NCBI RefSeq assembly: GCF_012933505.1
Contig: NZ_JABBNB010000008.1
Span: 124,001 to 188,000, forward strand
Direction of reading: 5' to 3'
DNA: 64,000 nucleotides
Source of the DNA: Gordonia asplenii
GTDB lineage: Bacteria > Actinomycetota > Actinomycetes > Mycobacteriales > Mycobacteriaceae
Translations under genes and position numbers: made by a program
The notes under the pieces: model-generated
The model's input: only the letters and a program-made list of their open reading frames with translations
Database searches by the model: none
Told to the model about the DNA's origin: nothing
Shown here: piece after piece, positions 17,394-25,992 of the stretch
Numbering within the stretch: position 1 is the stretch's first letter
Layout of the letters: the number at the start of each line of letters is the position of its first letter

Positions 17394-19064
17394 CTAGGCC
17401 TGTTCGCCGATCGTCGGCCCCAGCAGGTCGTCGGCGTCGGTGATCCGATAGGCGTAGCCCTGCTCGGCGAGAAATCGCTGCCGGTGCGCGGCGTAGTCGG
17501 CGTCGAGCGTGTCACGGGACACCACCGAGTAGAAGTGGGCCTGTCCGCCATCGCGTTTCGGCCGCAGCAGGCGGCCGAGGCGCTGTGCCTCCTCCTGCCG
17601 CGAACCGAATGTGCCCGACACCTGAACCGCCACCGACGCCTCGGGAAGGTCGATGGAGAAGTTCGCGACCTTCGACACGACGAGCGTCTGGATCTCGCCG
17701 GAGCGGAACCGATCGAACAGTACCTCGCGTTCCCGATTCTTCGTCGCACCCTGAATCACGGGCGCTCCCAACGCTTCACCGAGTTCTTCGAGCTGATCGA
17801 GGTAGGCGCCGATGACGAGGGTCGGGGCGTCGCGATGCCGGTCGAGAATGGCCTTCACGACATTGACCTTGGTGTGCGCCGTCGAGCAGAGCTTGTACTT
17901 CTCCTCCGGTTCGGCCACCGCGTATTGCAGGCGTTCGTCGTCGGTGAGGGTCACCCGTACCTCGATGCACTCGGCCGGCGCGATCCACCCCTGCGCCTCG
18001 ATGTCCTTCCACGGTGCGTCGTATCGTTTGGGGCCGATGAGGCTGAACACGTCCCCCTCGCGGCCGTCCTCCCGGACGAGCGTCGCGGTGAGGCCGAGCC
18101 GGCGCCGGGACTGCAGGTCGGCGGTCATCCGGAAGACCGGTGCGGGCAGCAGGTGCACCTCGTCGTAGATGATCAGGCCCCAGTCACGGGAATCGAACAG
18201 GTCGAGATTCTTGTACTCGCCCTTGGACTTTCGCGTCATCACCTGATAGGTCGCGATGGTGACCGGACGAATCTCCTTGCGCTCGCCGGAATATTCGCCG
18301 ATCTCGTCCTCGGTCAGCGTGGTGCGCGCGACCAGCTCACGCTTCCACTGTCGGCCGGCGACGGTATTCGTCACCAGGATCAGCGTCGTCGCCTGCGCCT
18401 GCGCCATTGCGGCCGCCCCGACCATGGTTTTACCTGCGCCACAAGGCAATACGACGACACCGGAGCCGCCCGCCCAGAACGACTCGGCAGCCAAGGCCTG
18501 GTAGTCGCGCAGGTGCCAGTCTCCCTGTTCCAGGGCGATCGGATGCGCCTCGCCGTCGACGTAACCGGCGAGATCTTCGGCCGGCCACCCGACCTTGAGC
18601 AGCACCTGCTTGAGTCGCCCGCGCTCGGACGGGTGCACGACGACGGTGTCGTCGTCGAGTCGTTCACCCAGCATCGGGGCGACCTTCTTGTTGCGCAGGA
18701 TCTCCTCGAGCACCGCGCGGTCGAGGCTCACCAGCGTCAATCCGTGTGCCGGGTGCTTCACCAGTTGCAACCGGCCGAAGCGGCCCATCGTGTCGACGAC
18801 GTCCATCAGCAGCGGCTGGGGCACCGCATAGCGCGAGAAGGTCACCAGTGCGTCGACCACCTGTTCGGCGTCGTGCCCAGCGGCCCGCGCGTTCCACAGC
18901 GCCAGCGGGGTCACCCGATAGGTGTGTACGTGTTCGGGTGCGCGTTCGAGTTCGGCGAACGGGGCGATCGCGGCTCGGGCGGCGCCGGCGTCGGGATGAT
19001 CGACTTCCAGCAGTAGGGTCTTGTCCGATTGCACGATCAGGGGTCCATCAGTCACTCGATCCAT
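17394..19064 (-). CDS. DNA repair helicase XPB (SF2)
   Basis: A 556-residue bacterial XPB, orthologue of M. tuberculosis Rv0861c (ercc3). An N-terminal damage-recognition-like region is followed by motif I VLPCGAGKT near residue 205, the DEVH box (IIYDEVHLLPAP) near residue 300, the LGLTATLVRED motif, and the C-terminal helicase domain with QRLGRLLRPKRDG (motif VI). It is an ATP-dependent 3'-5' DNA helicase, presumably in repair. The partner gene normally next to it is displaced by 1.2 kb of repeats, and repeat elements in opposite orientation flank it. Confidence 0.93.
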   Translation of the reverse strand: MDRVTDGPLIVQSDKTLLLEVDHPDAGAARAAIAPFAELERAPEHVHTYRVTPLALWNARAAGHDAEQVVDALVTFSRYAVPQPLLMDVVDTMGRFGRLQLVKHPAHGLTLVSLDRAVLEEILRNKKVAPMLGERLDDDTVVVHPSERGRLKQVLLKVGWPAEDLAGYVDGEAHPIALEQGDWHLRDYQALAAESFWAGGSGVVVLPCGAGKTMVGAAAMAQAQATTLILVTNTVAGRQWKRELVARTTLTEDEIGEYSGERKEIRPVTIATYQVMTRKSKGEYKNLDLFDSRDWGLIIYDEVHLLPAPVFRMTADLQSRRRLGLTATLVREDGREGDVFSLIGPKRYDAPWKDIEAQGWIAPAECIEVRVTLTDDERLQYAVAEPEEKYKLCSTAHTKVNVVKAILDRHRDAPTLVIGAYLDQLEELGEALGAPVIQGATKNREREVLFDRFRSGEIQTLVVSKVANFSIDLPEASVAVQVSGTFGSRQEEAQRLGRLLRPKRDGGQAHFYSVVSRDTLDADYAAHRQRFLAEQGYAYRITDADDLLGPTIGEQA

Positions 19065-19658
19065 TGTCCAGATCGGGGGCGCGCGACGCCACTGGGTGTC
19101 CTCGTGGAGTGTCGCCTCGGCCGGATCCGTTCGCTGTTGCGAGTCTTTGGTGTTGAGATTGTGGTGGGCGTCGCCGGCTGATGAGCGGTCGGCGTTGAGT
19201 GGAAACTGCCTTGTTCAGCGGCGGGGGTGGTTGGTTGGCGTGGTGTGTCGGCTGGGAGAAAATCGTCCGAATAGTGGGTCACCGAGGGCATTTTGCCCTT
19301 GCTGACCAGCAGTTTTCCTGTTTTTCCGGCGTGCCGGGCCGGATGAGTAGTCGCTGTGATCCGAGACTGTCTGCTCAGGAGCGGCGGGGTGCATGTTCCC
19401 GGCGTCGGTGACGGGGGACAGTGTAATCGGCCACCTGGGGACGCAGCATTGCAGGTGTTACTGGATTGTCGCCCTATTTGTGCGGTCCGTCGACGCTGTC
19501 TGTTCGCGACGTCGGCTGCCGCAGCGATCATCCGCGTCGACCCAGACCGAGACCGCTGAGGCCGCGGCACAGCCGTCGACTCCTCTGATCCAGGATCAAC
19601 CAGCTCAGCCGACCACACACCCACACTTGAAGAGTTGTATGACCGGCGCGTTCCTCTG
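19065..19658. other. Gene-free interval upstream of XPB
   Basis: I find no convincing gene here. Open frames on both strands have no recognisable domain and run into repeat sequence. A small hairpin AGGGCA-TTT-TGCCCT lies near 19290. The base composition is less coding-like than the neighbours (T-rich patches such as TTTTCCTGTTTTTCC), so this may be a decayed insertion or fragment. It must also hold the XPB promoter, next to 19064. Confidence 0.5.
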
Positions 19659-19970
19659 CTGGTTGAGCTGGACGAGCGCCGTGCTGAGCGAGGCGCTAGC
19701 CGAGTCGAAGTAGCGCTAGCCGAGTCCGTGTCGAAACCTCTCAGCCACAACGACTTTCGACGGTCCGCGCCAATATCGGCGATGACACTCGGCAAGTGAG
19801 GCGTGTGCACCCTGCGGATGCACACGCCTCGATGTTCGATTCCGTCACAGTTCGACACGTACGCTATCATCAAATGCATTGTGGTACAGGGGTTTCGACA
19901 CGCTCGTCACTTCGACTCGGCTAGCGCCTCGCTCAGTACGGCGCGCTTGCGCTCCTCGCGGCTCAACCAG
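19659..19970 (+). repeat. Family A palindromic-ended element, copy 2
   Basis: Outer ends CTGGTTGAGC (19659-19668) and GCTCAACCAG (19961-19970) enclose a core from GTGTCGAAAC (19728) to GTTTCGACACG (19902). Inside is a perfect 12-base inverted repeat, GAGGCGTGTGCA (19798-19809) and TGCACACGCCTC (19819-19830), with a 9-base loop. The flanks carry duplicated CGCTAGCCGAGTC blocks. The orientation is opposite to copy 1. Confidence 0.88.
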
Positions 19971-20000
19971 CAGACGGAGTGGCCCCGACCGGTGAAACCA

Positions 20001-20099
20001 GGTTGAGCGAGCGGAGCGAGTCGAAACCCCCACCCGGCCGGACAGTGGCGAAACAAGCAACGCCACAGTGGTTTCGACTCGGCTTCGCCTCGCTCAACC
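20001..20099. repeat. Short palindromic-ended element (minimal relative of families A/B)
   Basis: GGTTGAGCGA (20001-20010) and TCGCTCAACC (20090-20099) are perfect inverted ends, with inner TCGAAAC and GTTTCGA. The core is only about 45 bases and contains GTGGCG/CGCCAC. The remaining sequence to 20280 shows nothing gene-like. Confidence 0.7.
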
Positions 20100-20280
20100 A
20101 CCAGGATGCGGCGAAGCAGGGTGCGCGCAAGATATCCACACTATTAAAGGCGACACCCACGACTTCCGCTGAAACTTGAGGACGCGCCCACTCACCCGAG
20201 CGCAGCCCGAACCGACTCAACCCCCACGTGAGTGGTCGCCACCTCACACCGGGAATCAATCATCTACTTCCTGCCTCGTC

Positions 20281-22575
20281 CTACTTCGCGTCCAGCAGTT
20301 CGATGCTGGTCACCCGGTGCAACGAGAAATGCTGCTCCTCGTCGGTCGCAACGTCGGCGGCGACGAGCTGCCCAGCGCCGAGCAGGCGGGGCCGCACGAC
20401 GTGGCGGCTCGCACCGCCGTGCGCGTCGACGTAGTCGATCCGCAGCTGCCTGCCGGTCCGCAGCGCGAGCTGAATCAGCGCGACGGCGGACTCTCCACTG
20501 CCGCTCGCGCGGACCGGGGACGCGTTCGACGACGATGTGCGCGGCGTCTGCGCGGCACGGTCGGCCGAGCGGATCCTCGACACGATCTGTTTGAGCTGCG
20601 ACGCGGTCGGGGCGGGACGTCGCGGATCGGTGTGACGCGGCGCGCGGGCATCCCGGATGCGGCTGCCCTGAGGCCGCAGATCGACGAGCGCACCCGACGA
20701 ATCCTCGCCGGCCGGTGTGAAGCCGGCTGACCGCAACGCGTCGATGACGTCGCGTACCTGGGCTCCCGACACCGCGACCGTCGGCGCGAGGGCACGCAGT
20801 GCGAGCACCTCGGCGGCATTGCTGCGCAGCACCTCGGCCATCGTCGCGGTGTCCTCGCAGCGGACGAACGCCGACGCGATGCCGACGCGCAGGCTGCCGT
20901 GGCGGCGCGCGACGTCCTCGATCAGATAGGTCAGCGCTTGCGGAACCGGAGTCGACGAGTGCGCGGTGAACATCGCGATCAACTCCGCACCGCTGCGTCC
21001 GGCGTCGAGCGCGCGCCGAACGGTGGCCTCGGTGACGCGGTACACCGACGCCGCACCACCTGACTCGAGGTCGGCGACCAGCTCGACCTGGTCGGCGAGA
21101 TCGTGGGTCATCGGGCCCGGCACGATCAGCGTCAGGTCGGCCTGGGTGAGGAAGTGATCGACGGGCTTGGGCAAGGACACGTCGATCGCCGACGAGATCG
21201 CCGCATCGGACTCCGCGGGCGGGGCCAGGATCGCCGCGCGCCCGACGCTGCTCAGCGCATTGTGCGCGACGAGCCCCAATTCCGTTGCTTCCCTGATGTT
21301 TTCGGTGATCAGGGCGCGGGTGAACTGGCGGAGGCGGCGAGGATGGCGCCACAGCAGGTACGACGTGAGGTCGTCGATCGATACGCTCGCGCCGGGGGGT
21401 GCCTCGCTGAGCGCGGTCAGAATCGTCGTGCGCAGGGCAGGGGCTTGGCCGTCGTACAGCTCGGTCGACAATGCCGCCAGGGCGTTGCCGTCGCGGTCGG
21501 GCTGGCCGACCAGCCAGGCCCGGCGCGGCATGCGCATCCAGGTCGCCAGCAGTGCCTGCCACTGCCGTTCGGTGCTCTGGCGCAGCCAACCGTCGGCGGC
21601 ATGTGTTGGCGCCCAAGCGAAGTCGTCGACGCCCTCGGCTGGGGGATCGGGCAGCCCGGCGTCGATGAGTCGCAGGTAGCCGAGCAACTCGATGATCAGG
21701 CCGACCCGCGTCAGCGACAGTCCGGACGCCTTGGCGAGTCGACGCAGTTCCCGGATCCCGAGCGCGCCCGAGCGCAACACGGCGGCCGGGGTCTCGCCGA
21801 GCAGATGCAGCATCAGCGTCGCGTGCCGAATCAGTTCCAGCGCTTCGCCACCCGCGGCGGCGTCGACGTCGGCAAGGGTGAACCGTGACTCCGCGCCGCT
21901 GCTCAGCGACGGCCGACGCAGATCGTCGAGGCGCATCAGCGGCTCGCCGCGCAGGATCTGCCGGACGATCGGTTCGATCTCGACCGTCTGATCGTCGATG
22001 CGCGCGAGCATCCCGTTCGCGAGCAGGGTCGGTACCGGCAGTGTCGGGTCGGCGTCGGGGGCGGCGTCGCGACTGCGGCCCAGCGCCGGGCCCTGCGAGA
22101 GCGTGGTCAGCAACGCGGTCTGCTGTTCGGTCAGTCGCCCGAGTTCTACCCGCCATTCGTCAGGGCTGCGCGACGCCGTCGGTGCGGTGATGTGTTTGCC
22201 CCGCCACGGCAATGCCGACGGTGCGTGTCCGGGCGCGACGAGGCGTCGTGCCCGCGTCCACAACAGTGCTCGTTCGCTCAGCAGCGCGATCCGCTCGGCG
22301 ATGTCGGCGGCGTCGGCCCGCCCGGCGAGCAGCTTGGTCACCGCGGCGGGAGTCGGCGGCTTGTCCGCGGTCGCGACGACGTCGAGGACTGCGACGGCGA
22401 GCAGATCCAGCGCGTCGCCCGCCAGTGTGATCGACGCCGACGACGTCGCGCGTTGAGCCAGGACATTGCTGCCCTGCGGCGGGGGCGAGGCGAGGTCGGG
22501 GCGGGCCGCGAGAAGTGCCGCAAGAGCATCGTCGGACCGCCCGGCGAGTTCGGCCGCGAGCCCCTTGGACGTCAT
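20281..22575 (-). CDS. XPB-associated protein with Helicase_C_3-type domain
   Basis: A 764-residue soluble protein matching the position and character of M. tuberculosis Rv0862c, the conserved neighbour of XPB. It begins LAAELAGRSDDALAALLAARPDLASPPPQGSNVLAQRA, the usual start of this family (helicase C-terminal-like domain, from memory Pfam Helicase_C_3), and has no ATP-binding motifs of its own. The C-terminal end, with DYVDAHGGASRHVVRPRLL, resembles a WYL-like strand pattern. A role with XPB in DNA repair is inferred from neighbourhood. Alanine and leucine content is high. Confidence 0.8.
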   Translation of the reverse strand: MTSKGLAAELAGRSDDALAALLAARPDLASPPPQGSNVLAQRATSSASITLAGDALDLLAVAVLDVVATADKPPTPAAVTKLLAGRADAADIAERIALLSERALLWTRARRLVAPGHAPSALPWRGKHITAPTASRSPDEWRVELGRLTEQQTALLTTLSQGPALGRSRDAAPDADPTLPVPTLLANGMLARIDDQTVEIEPIVRQILRGEPLMRLDDLRRPSLSSGAESRFTLADVDAAAGGEALELIRHATLMLHLLGETPAAVLRSGALGIRELRRLAKASGLSLTRVGLIIELLGYLRLIDAGLPDPPAEGVDDFAWAPTHAADGWLRQSTERQWQALLATWMRMPRRAWLVGQPDRDGNALAALSTELYDGQAPALRTTILTALSEAPPGASVSIDDLTSYLLWRHPRRLRQFTRALITENIREATELGLVAHNALSSVGRAAILAPPAESDAAISSAIDVSLPKPVDHFLTQADLTLIVPGPMTHDLADQVELVADLESGGAASVYRVTEATVRRALDAGRSGAELIAMFTAHSSTPVPQALTYLIEDVARRHGSLRVGIASAFVRCEDTATMAEVLRSNAAEVLALRALAPTVAVSGAQVRDVIDALRSAGFTPAGEDSSGALVDLRPQGSRIRDARAPRHTDPRRPAPTASQLKQIVSRIRSADRAAQTPRTSSSNASPVRASGSGESAVALIQLALRTGRQLRIDYVDAHGGASRHVVRPRLLGAGQLVAADVATDEEQHFSLHRVTSIELLDAK

Positions 22576-22649
22576 CGGATCACCGTCGCGGGCCGCTTCG
22601 CGCTCATTCGATCAACCTTACTGACCGGACGCATGGCACAATAACCGAC

Positions 22650-22850
22650 GTGGCTGATAACGAATCCGCAGCAGGCGCTGCCAAGAGCAAGTATGTCGAC
22701 AACGGCTGGCCGAACACCGACGGTGAGCACGCCGTATCGGAATTCGCCGCCAACGTCTGCGGCGCGTTGTCGCCGTTCGGGAGCACCGAGTTCCCGCTTC
22801 CGGTCGAGGATCTGCCGTTCGTGCAGTCCAAGACCGTCATCAACAAGTAG
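22650..22850 (+). CDS. Small conserved protein, Rv0863-like
   Basis: A 66-residue acidic protein from GTG 22650: ADNESAAGAAKSKYVDNG, then PNTDGEHAVSEFAANV and an end PVEDLPFVQSKTVINK. It has no membrane segment or motif. It is called because it sits divergently next to the XPB-partner gene, exactly where M. tuberculosis has Rv0863, and because the frame is coding-like. Function unknown. A strong bidirectional hairpin follows. Confidence 0.7.
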   Translation: MADNESAAGAAKSKYVDNGWPNTDGEHAVSEFAANVCGALSPFGSTEFPLPVEDLPFVQSKTVINK

Positions 22851-22874
22851 GTCCGACGCGCTCCACCCGACATC

Positions 22875-22925
22875 ACGCAAACGGGCCCCGGTACGAGGTG
22901 AAAACCTCGCCGGGGCCCGTTGCGT
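22875..22925. terminator. Strong bidirectional terminator hairpin
   Basis: ACGCAAACGGGCCCCGG pairs with CGGGGCCCGTTGCGT with one bulge, and the inner CGAGGT/ACCTCG extends the stem. It separates the convergent Rv0863-like gene and rpfA. Confidence 0.85.
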
Positions 22926-22945
22926 GCGTGCTGCGCGCTAGCCGA

Positions 22946-23826
<881 letters not shown>

Positions 23827-24013
23827 CGATTTTCGGTTTGGGCGACGACCTGGCTGGTGGTCGCTATGAACCCTACGGGTTTCGGGCTCGGGGATCACCC
23901 TTACCGCACATCTGGTTTTATGGGGTGTTTCTCAGGTTCCGCTGTCGGCTGAACGTCGTACCTGTTCACGACACCGATACTCGGTTCGTATCCGTTCCGT
24001 TATTGATCCGTTA

Positions 24014-24029
24014 TGTGAGGAAAATCACA
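24014..24029. promoter_or_regulatory. Perfect CRP/GlxR-type site upstream of rpfA
   Basis: TGTGA-GGAAAA-TCACA matches the CRP consensus TGTGA-N6-TCACA exactly. It lies about 435 bases before the rpfA start, upstream of the riboswitch, and just past the end of the flavin reductase gene. CRP control of rpfA is established in M. tuberculosis. The interval 23827-24013 should hold the promoter; no gene is visible there. Confidence 0.75.
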
Positions 24030-24033
24030 GCGC

Positions 24034-24579
24034 TCAGTCGCCGTCTGCGCCGACGTTGCGCGCTTCGAGCAGCCGGAAGGTGCTCGCGTGGAATACGAGC
24101 GGTTCGACGCCGGGGTCGGCGTGCAGCGCGTCGATCCGCAACAGCACGATGGTGTGGTCGCCCGCGGGGATCTCGTTGTAGAGGCTGCACGACAACGACG
24201 CCGCGGCGCCGGGAATGAAGATCGCCTCGTCGCCGGCGTGCAGCGGCGTGATGCCGTCGAAGCGCTTGTCCGCGGGGCCGGCGAGCTGGCGACACAGCAC
24301 CGCCTGTTCGCTGGAGAACACACTCACCCCGATCGAACCCGTACCGCGCAGCCGAGGCCAGGTGGTCGAGGTGTTCTGCACGCATAGCGAGACCAGCGGC
24401 GGATCGAGGGACACCGTGCTGAACGCGCTCGCCGCCATGCCGACCGGTTCCCCGTCGAGACGGCGACACACCGCGACCACGCCGGAGGGGAATGCGCTGT
24501 ACGCCTGGCGCAGGCTGCTTCCATCGGTAGTCGGGGCGAGGGACAGGTGCGTGGAATTCTCGGTCATTCCTGGCGTCAT
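24034..24579 (-). CDS. Flavin reductase-like FMN-binding protein
   Basis: A 181-residue protein of the flavin reductase/split-barrel family. Diagnostic segments are FPSGVVAVCRRLDGEPVGMAASAFSTVSLDPPLVSLCV (substrate/FMN loop), SIGVSVFSSEQAVLCRQLAG, and GDHTIVLLRIDALH. Relatives supply reduced flavin to partner monooxygenases or act on their own small substrates; no partner lies next to it. The start overlaps the stop of the upstream small membrane gene by 3-4 bases, so the two are co-transcribed. A second in-frame ATG four codons later is possible. Confidence 0.82.
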   Translation of the reverse strand: MTPGMTENSTHLSLAPTTDGSSLRQAYSAFPSGVVAVCRRLDGEPVGMAASAFSTVSLDPPLVSLCVQNTSTTWPRLRGTGSIGVSVFSSEQAVLCRQLAGPADKRFDGITPLHAGDEAIFIPGAAASLSCSLYNEIPAGDHTIVLLRIDALHADPGVEPLVFHASTFRLLEARNVGADGD

Positions 24580-24800
24580 TTCCTATCGGTCGATTTCGGC
24601 GTGCGCCCGGAGACGACAGTTGAGATCACCGCGATCACAAATCCCAGCGGTGCGCACATGGTCAGGACGTAGACGAGTGTCGGTGCGGTCTGGCCGTCGT
24701 CGACGATCGGCGTCACGAACAGCGCGATCAGTGCTATCAGCCCGATCGCGAAGAGCACGACGGAGAACTGCAGCAGTCGGTTGGACCCCGGTGAACGCAT
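24576..24800 (-). CDS. Small two-helix membrane protein
   Basis: A 74-residue protein with two hydrophobic segments (LLQFSVVLFAIGLIALIALFV at about 9-29 and LVYVLTMCAPLGFVIAVISTVV at about 42-63) and a charged C-terminus RTPKSTDRK. ATG 24800 gives a start just before the first helix. It overlaps the flavin reductase start. I do not recognise the family; position and size suggest a counterpart of one of the small membrane genes near Rv0870c, which is uncertain. Confidence 0.65.
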   Translation of the reverse strand: MRSPGSNRLLQFSVVLFAIGLIALIALFVTPIVDDGQTAPTLVYVLTMCAPLGFVIAVISTVVSGRTPKSTDRK

Positions 24801-24904
24801 GAAATCAACGTTAATGCACCCGGAGACCGTCATTGGCGTGTGAGATGTCCGACGCCGAAACCGGCGTGACCTCGCCGCCCGATATTGGATAGACTGGTTC
24901 GACA

Positions 24905-24948
24905 ACAAACGCGCCTGCGCTCATCGCCATGGGCCAAGGCGCGTTTGT
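24905..24948. promoter_or_regulatory. Perfect 12-bp stem-loop in the cspB leader
   Basis: ACAAACGCGCCT (24905-24916) pairs perfectly with AGGCGCGTTTGT (24937-24948), with a 20-base loop. It lies downstream of a TAGACT-like -10 (24890) and about 65 bases before the cold-shock gene. It may be a leader structure or an attenuator; a terminator for transcription from the left cannot be excluded. Confidence 0.6.
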
Positions 24949-25011
24949 CGTGAAGGTCTCGCAGACCAATGCGCTGCGGGAATGATCAAGCACAGATTAA
25001 GGGTGAGCACA

Positions 25012-25431
25012 GTGCCTACCGGCAAGGTGAAGTGGTACGACACGGACAAGGGCTTCGGCTTCTTGTCGCAGCAGGACGGCGAGGACGTCTATGTCCGCTC
25101 CTCGGCGTTGCCCGACGGCGTCGCCGGGCTCAAGCCCGGCCAGCGCGTCGAGTTCGGCATGGCCGCGGGGCGCCGCGGCCCGCAGGCGCTCTCCGTCAAG
25201 GTTCTCGAATCCGCGCCGAGCGTCGTGAAGAACGGACGTGAGGCGGCGCGCAAGGAAGCCGCGGCCAAGCGGCACTCGCCCGACGAACTGCACGGCATGG
25301 TCGCCGACCTCATCACGCTGCTGGAAAGCAAAGTGCAGCCCGACCTGCGCCAGGGCCGCTACCCCGACCGCAAGACCGCGCAGCGGATCTCCGAGGTCGT
25401 GCGGGCCGTCGCTCGCGAGCTCGACGCCTGA
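25012..25431 (+). CDS. cspB: Cold-shock domain protein with C-terminal extension
   Basis: A 139-residue protein. Residues 1-66 are a cold-shock domain ([34 protein letters not shown]1-like KGFGFLS and RNP2-like VYVRSS), which binds single-stranded RNA or DNA. Residues 67-139 are a basic, helical extension found in the mycobacterial Rv0871-type proteins, longer than the 67-residue CspA. GTG 25012 puts the conserved PTGKVKWYD at the N-terminus; GTG 25003 is an alternative. The long structured leader suggests post-transcriptional control, as for other csp mRNAs. Confidence 0.88.
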   Translation: MPTGKVKWYDTDKGFGFLSQQDGEDVYVRSSALPDGVAGLKPGQRVEFGMAAGRRGPQALSVKVLESAPSVVKNGREAARKEAAAKRHSPDELHGMVADLITLLESKVQPDLRQGRYPDRKTAQRISEVVRAVARELDA

Positions 25432-25450
25432 CACGTCGAACCGACCCGAC

Positions 25451-25486
25451 GAGGGCCGTCGAGCGGACTACCGCTCGGCGGCCTCC
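25451..25486. terminator. Bidirectional terminator between cspB and the DUF2771 gene
   Basis: GAGGGCCGTCGAGCGG-ACTA-CCGCTCGGCGGCCTC forms a long stem with one mismatch. The stem includes the last codons of the convergent DUF2771 gene. Confidence 0.75.
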
Positions 25487-25992
25487 TTCTTGGGCGTGGT
25501 GTCGGCGGCCAGCACTCCGCGAGACGGAATACCCTGCGGAGTCTCCACCGCTGACGCGGCATGGATCTCGATGTTGACCAGGGTGCGTTCCCGGGTGGAC
25601 GCCAGCGCGACGGTGTACTGCGAGTTGCTCAAGTAGACGTGCTCGGCCAGTTCGGCGCCGCGCGGCGTGTAGTACTGCGCGAGCAGCGCCCACGGTGCTT
25701 GCGCGATCTCCTTGGATACCGAGATCAGCGCGGTCTGTCCGACGCTGACCGGCGCGTAGCCGACGCTGCGCGGCTCCCGCTGACACTCGCGCATCAGTGG
25801 GTCGCACCACTGCAGGGGATACACCCGCGTCAGCTTGTCCCCGACGGCGACCTGCACATATGGCAGGTGATCGTCGTCGGAGTCGGTCGCGTGGGCCGCG
25901 ACGGCTGCGGCACCGCCGACGATCGCTCCGAACAGAAGGATGAGCACTCCGATGATGGCGAGTGTTTTGCGTTCGGCTGCGGTGAAATTCAC
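25468..25992 (-). CDS. DUF2771 exported/membrane protein (Rv0875c-like)
   Basis: A 174-residue protein with an N-terminal membrane anchor or signal (TLAIIGVLILLFGAIVGGAAAVAA, about residues 9-32) and an outside domain of about 140 residues with two cysteines close together (QWCDPLMRECQ). The family is known only as DUF2771, from memory and by position: the next gene upstream on the same strand is the Rv0876c-like transporter, and its stop directly abuts this GTG start, so the genes are translationally coupled. Function unknown. Confidence 0.75.
   Translation of the reverse strand: MNFTAAERKTLAIIGVLILLFGAIVGGAAAVAAHATDSDDDHLPYVQVAVGDKLTRVYPLQWCDPLMRECQREPRSVGYAPVSVGQTALISVSKEIAQAPWALLAQYYTPRGAELAEHVYLSNSQYTVALASTRERTLVNIEIHAASAVETPQGIPSRGVLAADTTPKKEAAER

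Noticed and set aside
17226..19016. Plus-strand open frame of nearly 600 codons
   Set aside because: Antisense to the XPB helicase, which has all helicase motifs. Composition is Arg/Gly/Asp-rich as expected for a shadow frame.
19052..19879. Minus-strand open frame of 275 codons upstream of XPB
   Set aside because: It runs through a family A repeat, has low-complexity Ser/Arg/Thr composition and no recognisable domain.
16704..20099. Insertion sequence or transposon
   Set aside because: Inverted ends are present, but no transposase frame exists between any pair, so only non-autonomous elements are claimed.
20264..22156. Second minus-strand open frame of 630 codons
   Set aside because: Overlaps the XPB-partner gene in another frame and is extremely Arg-rich.
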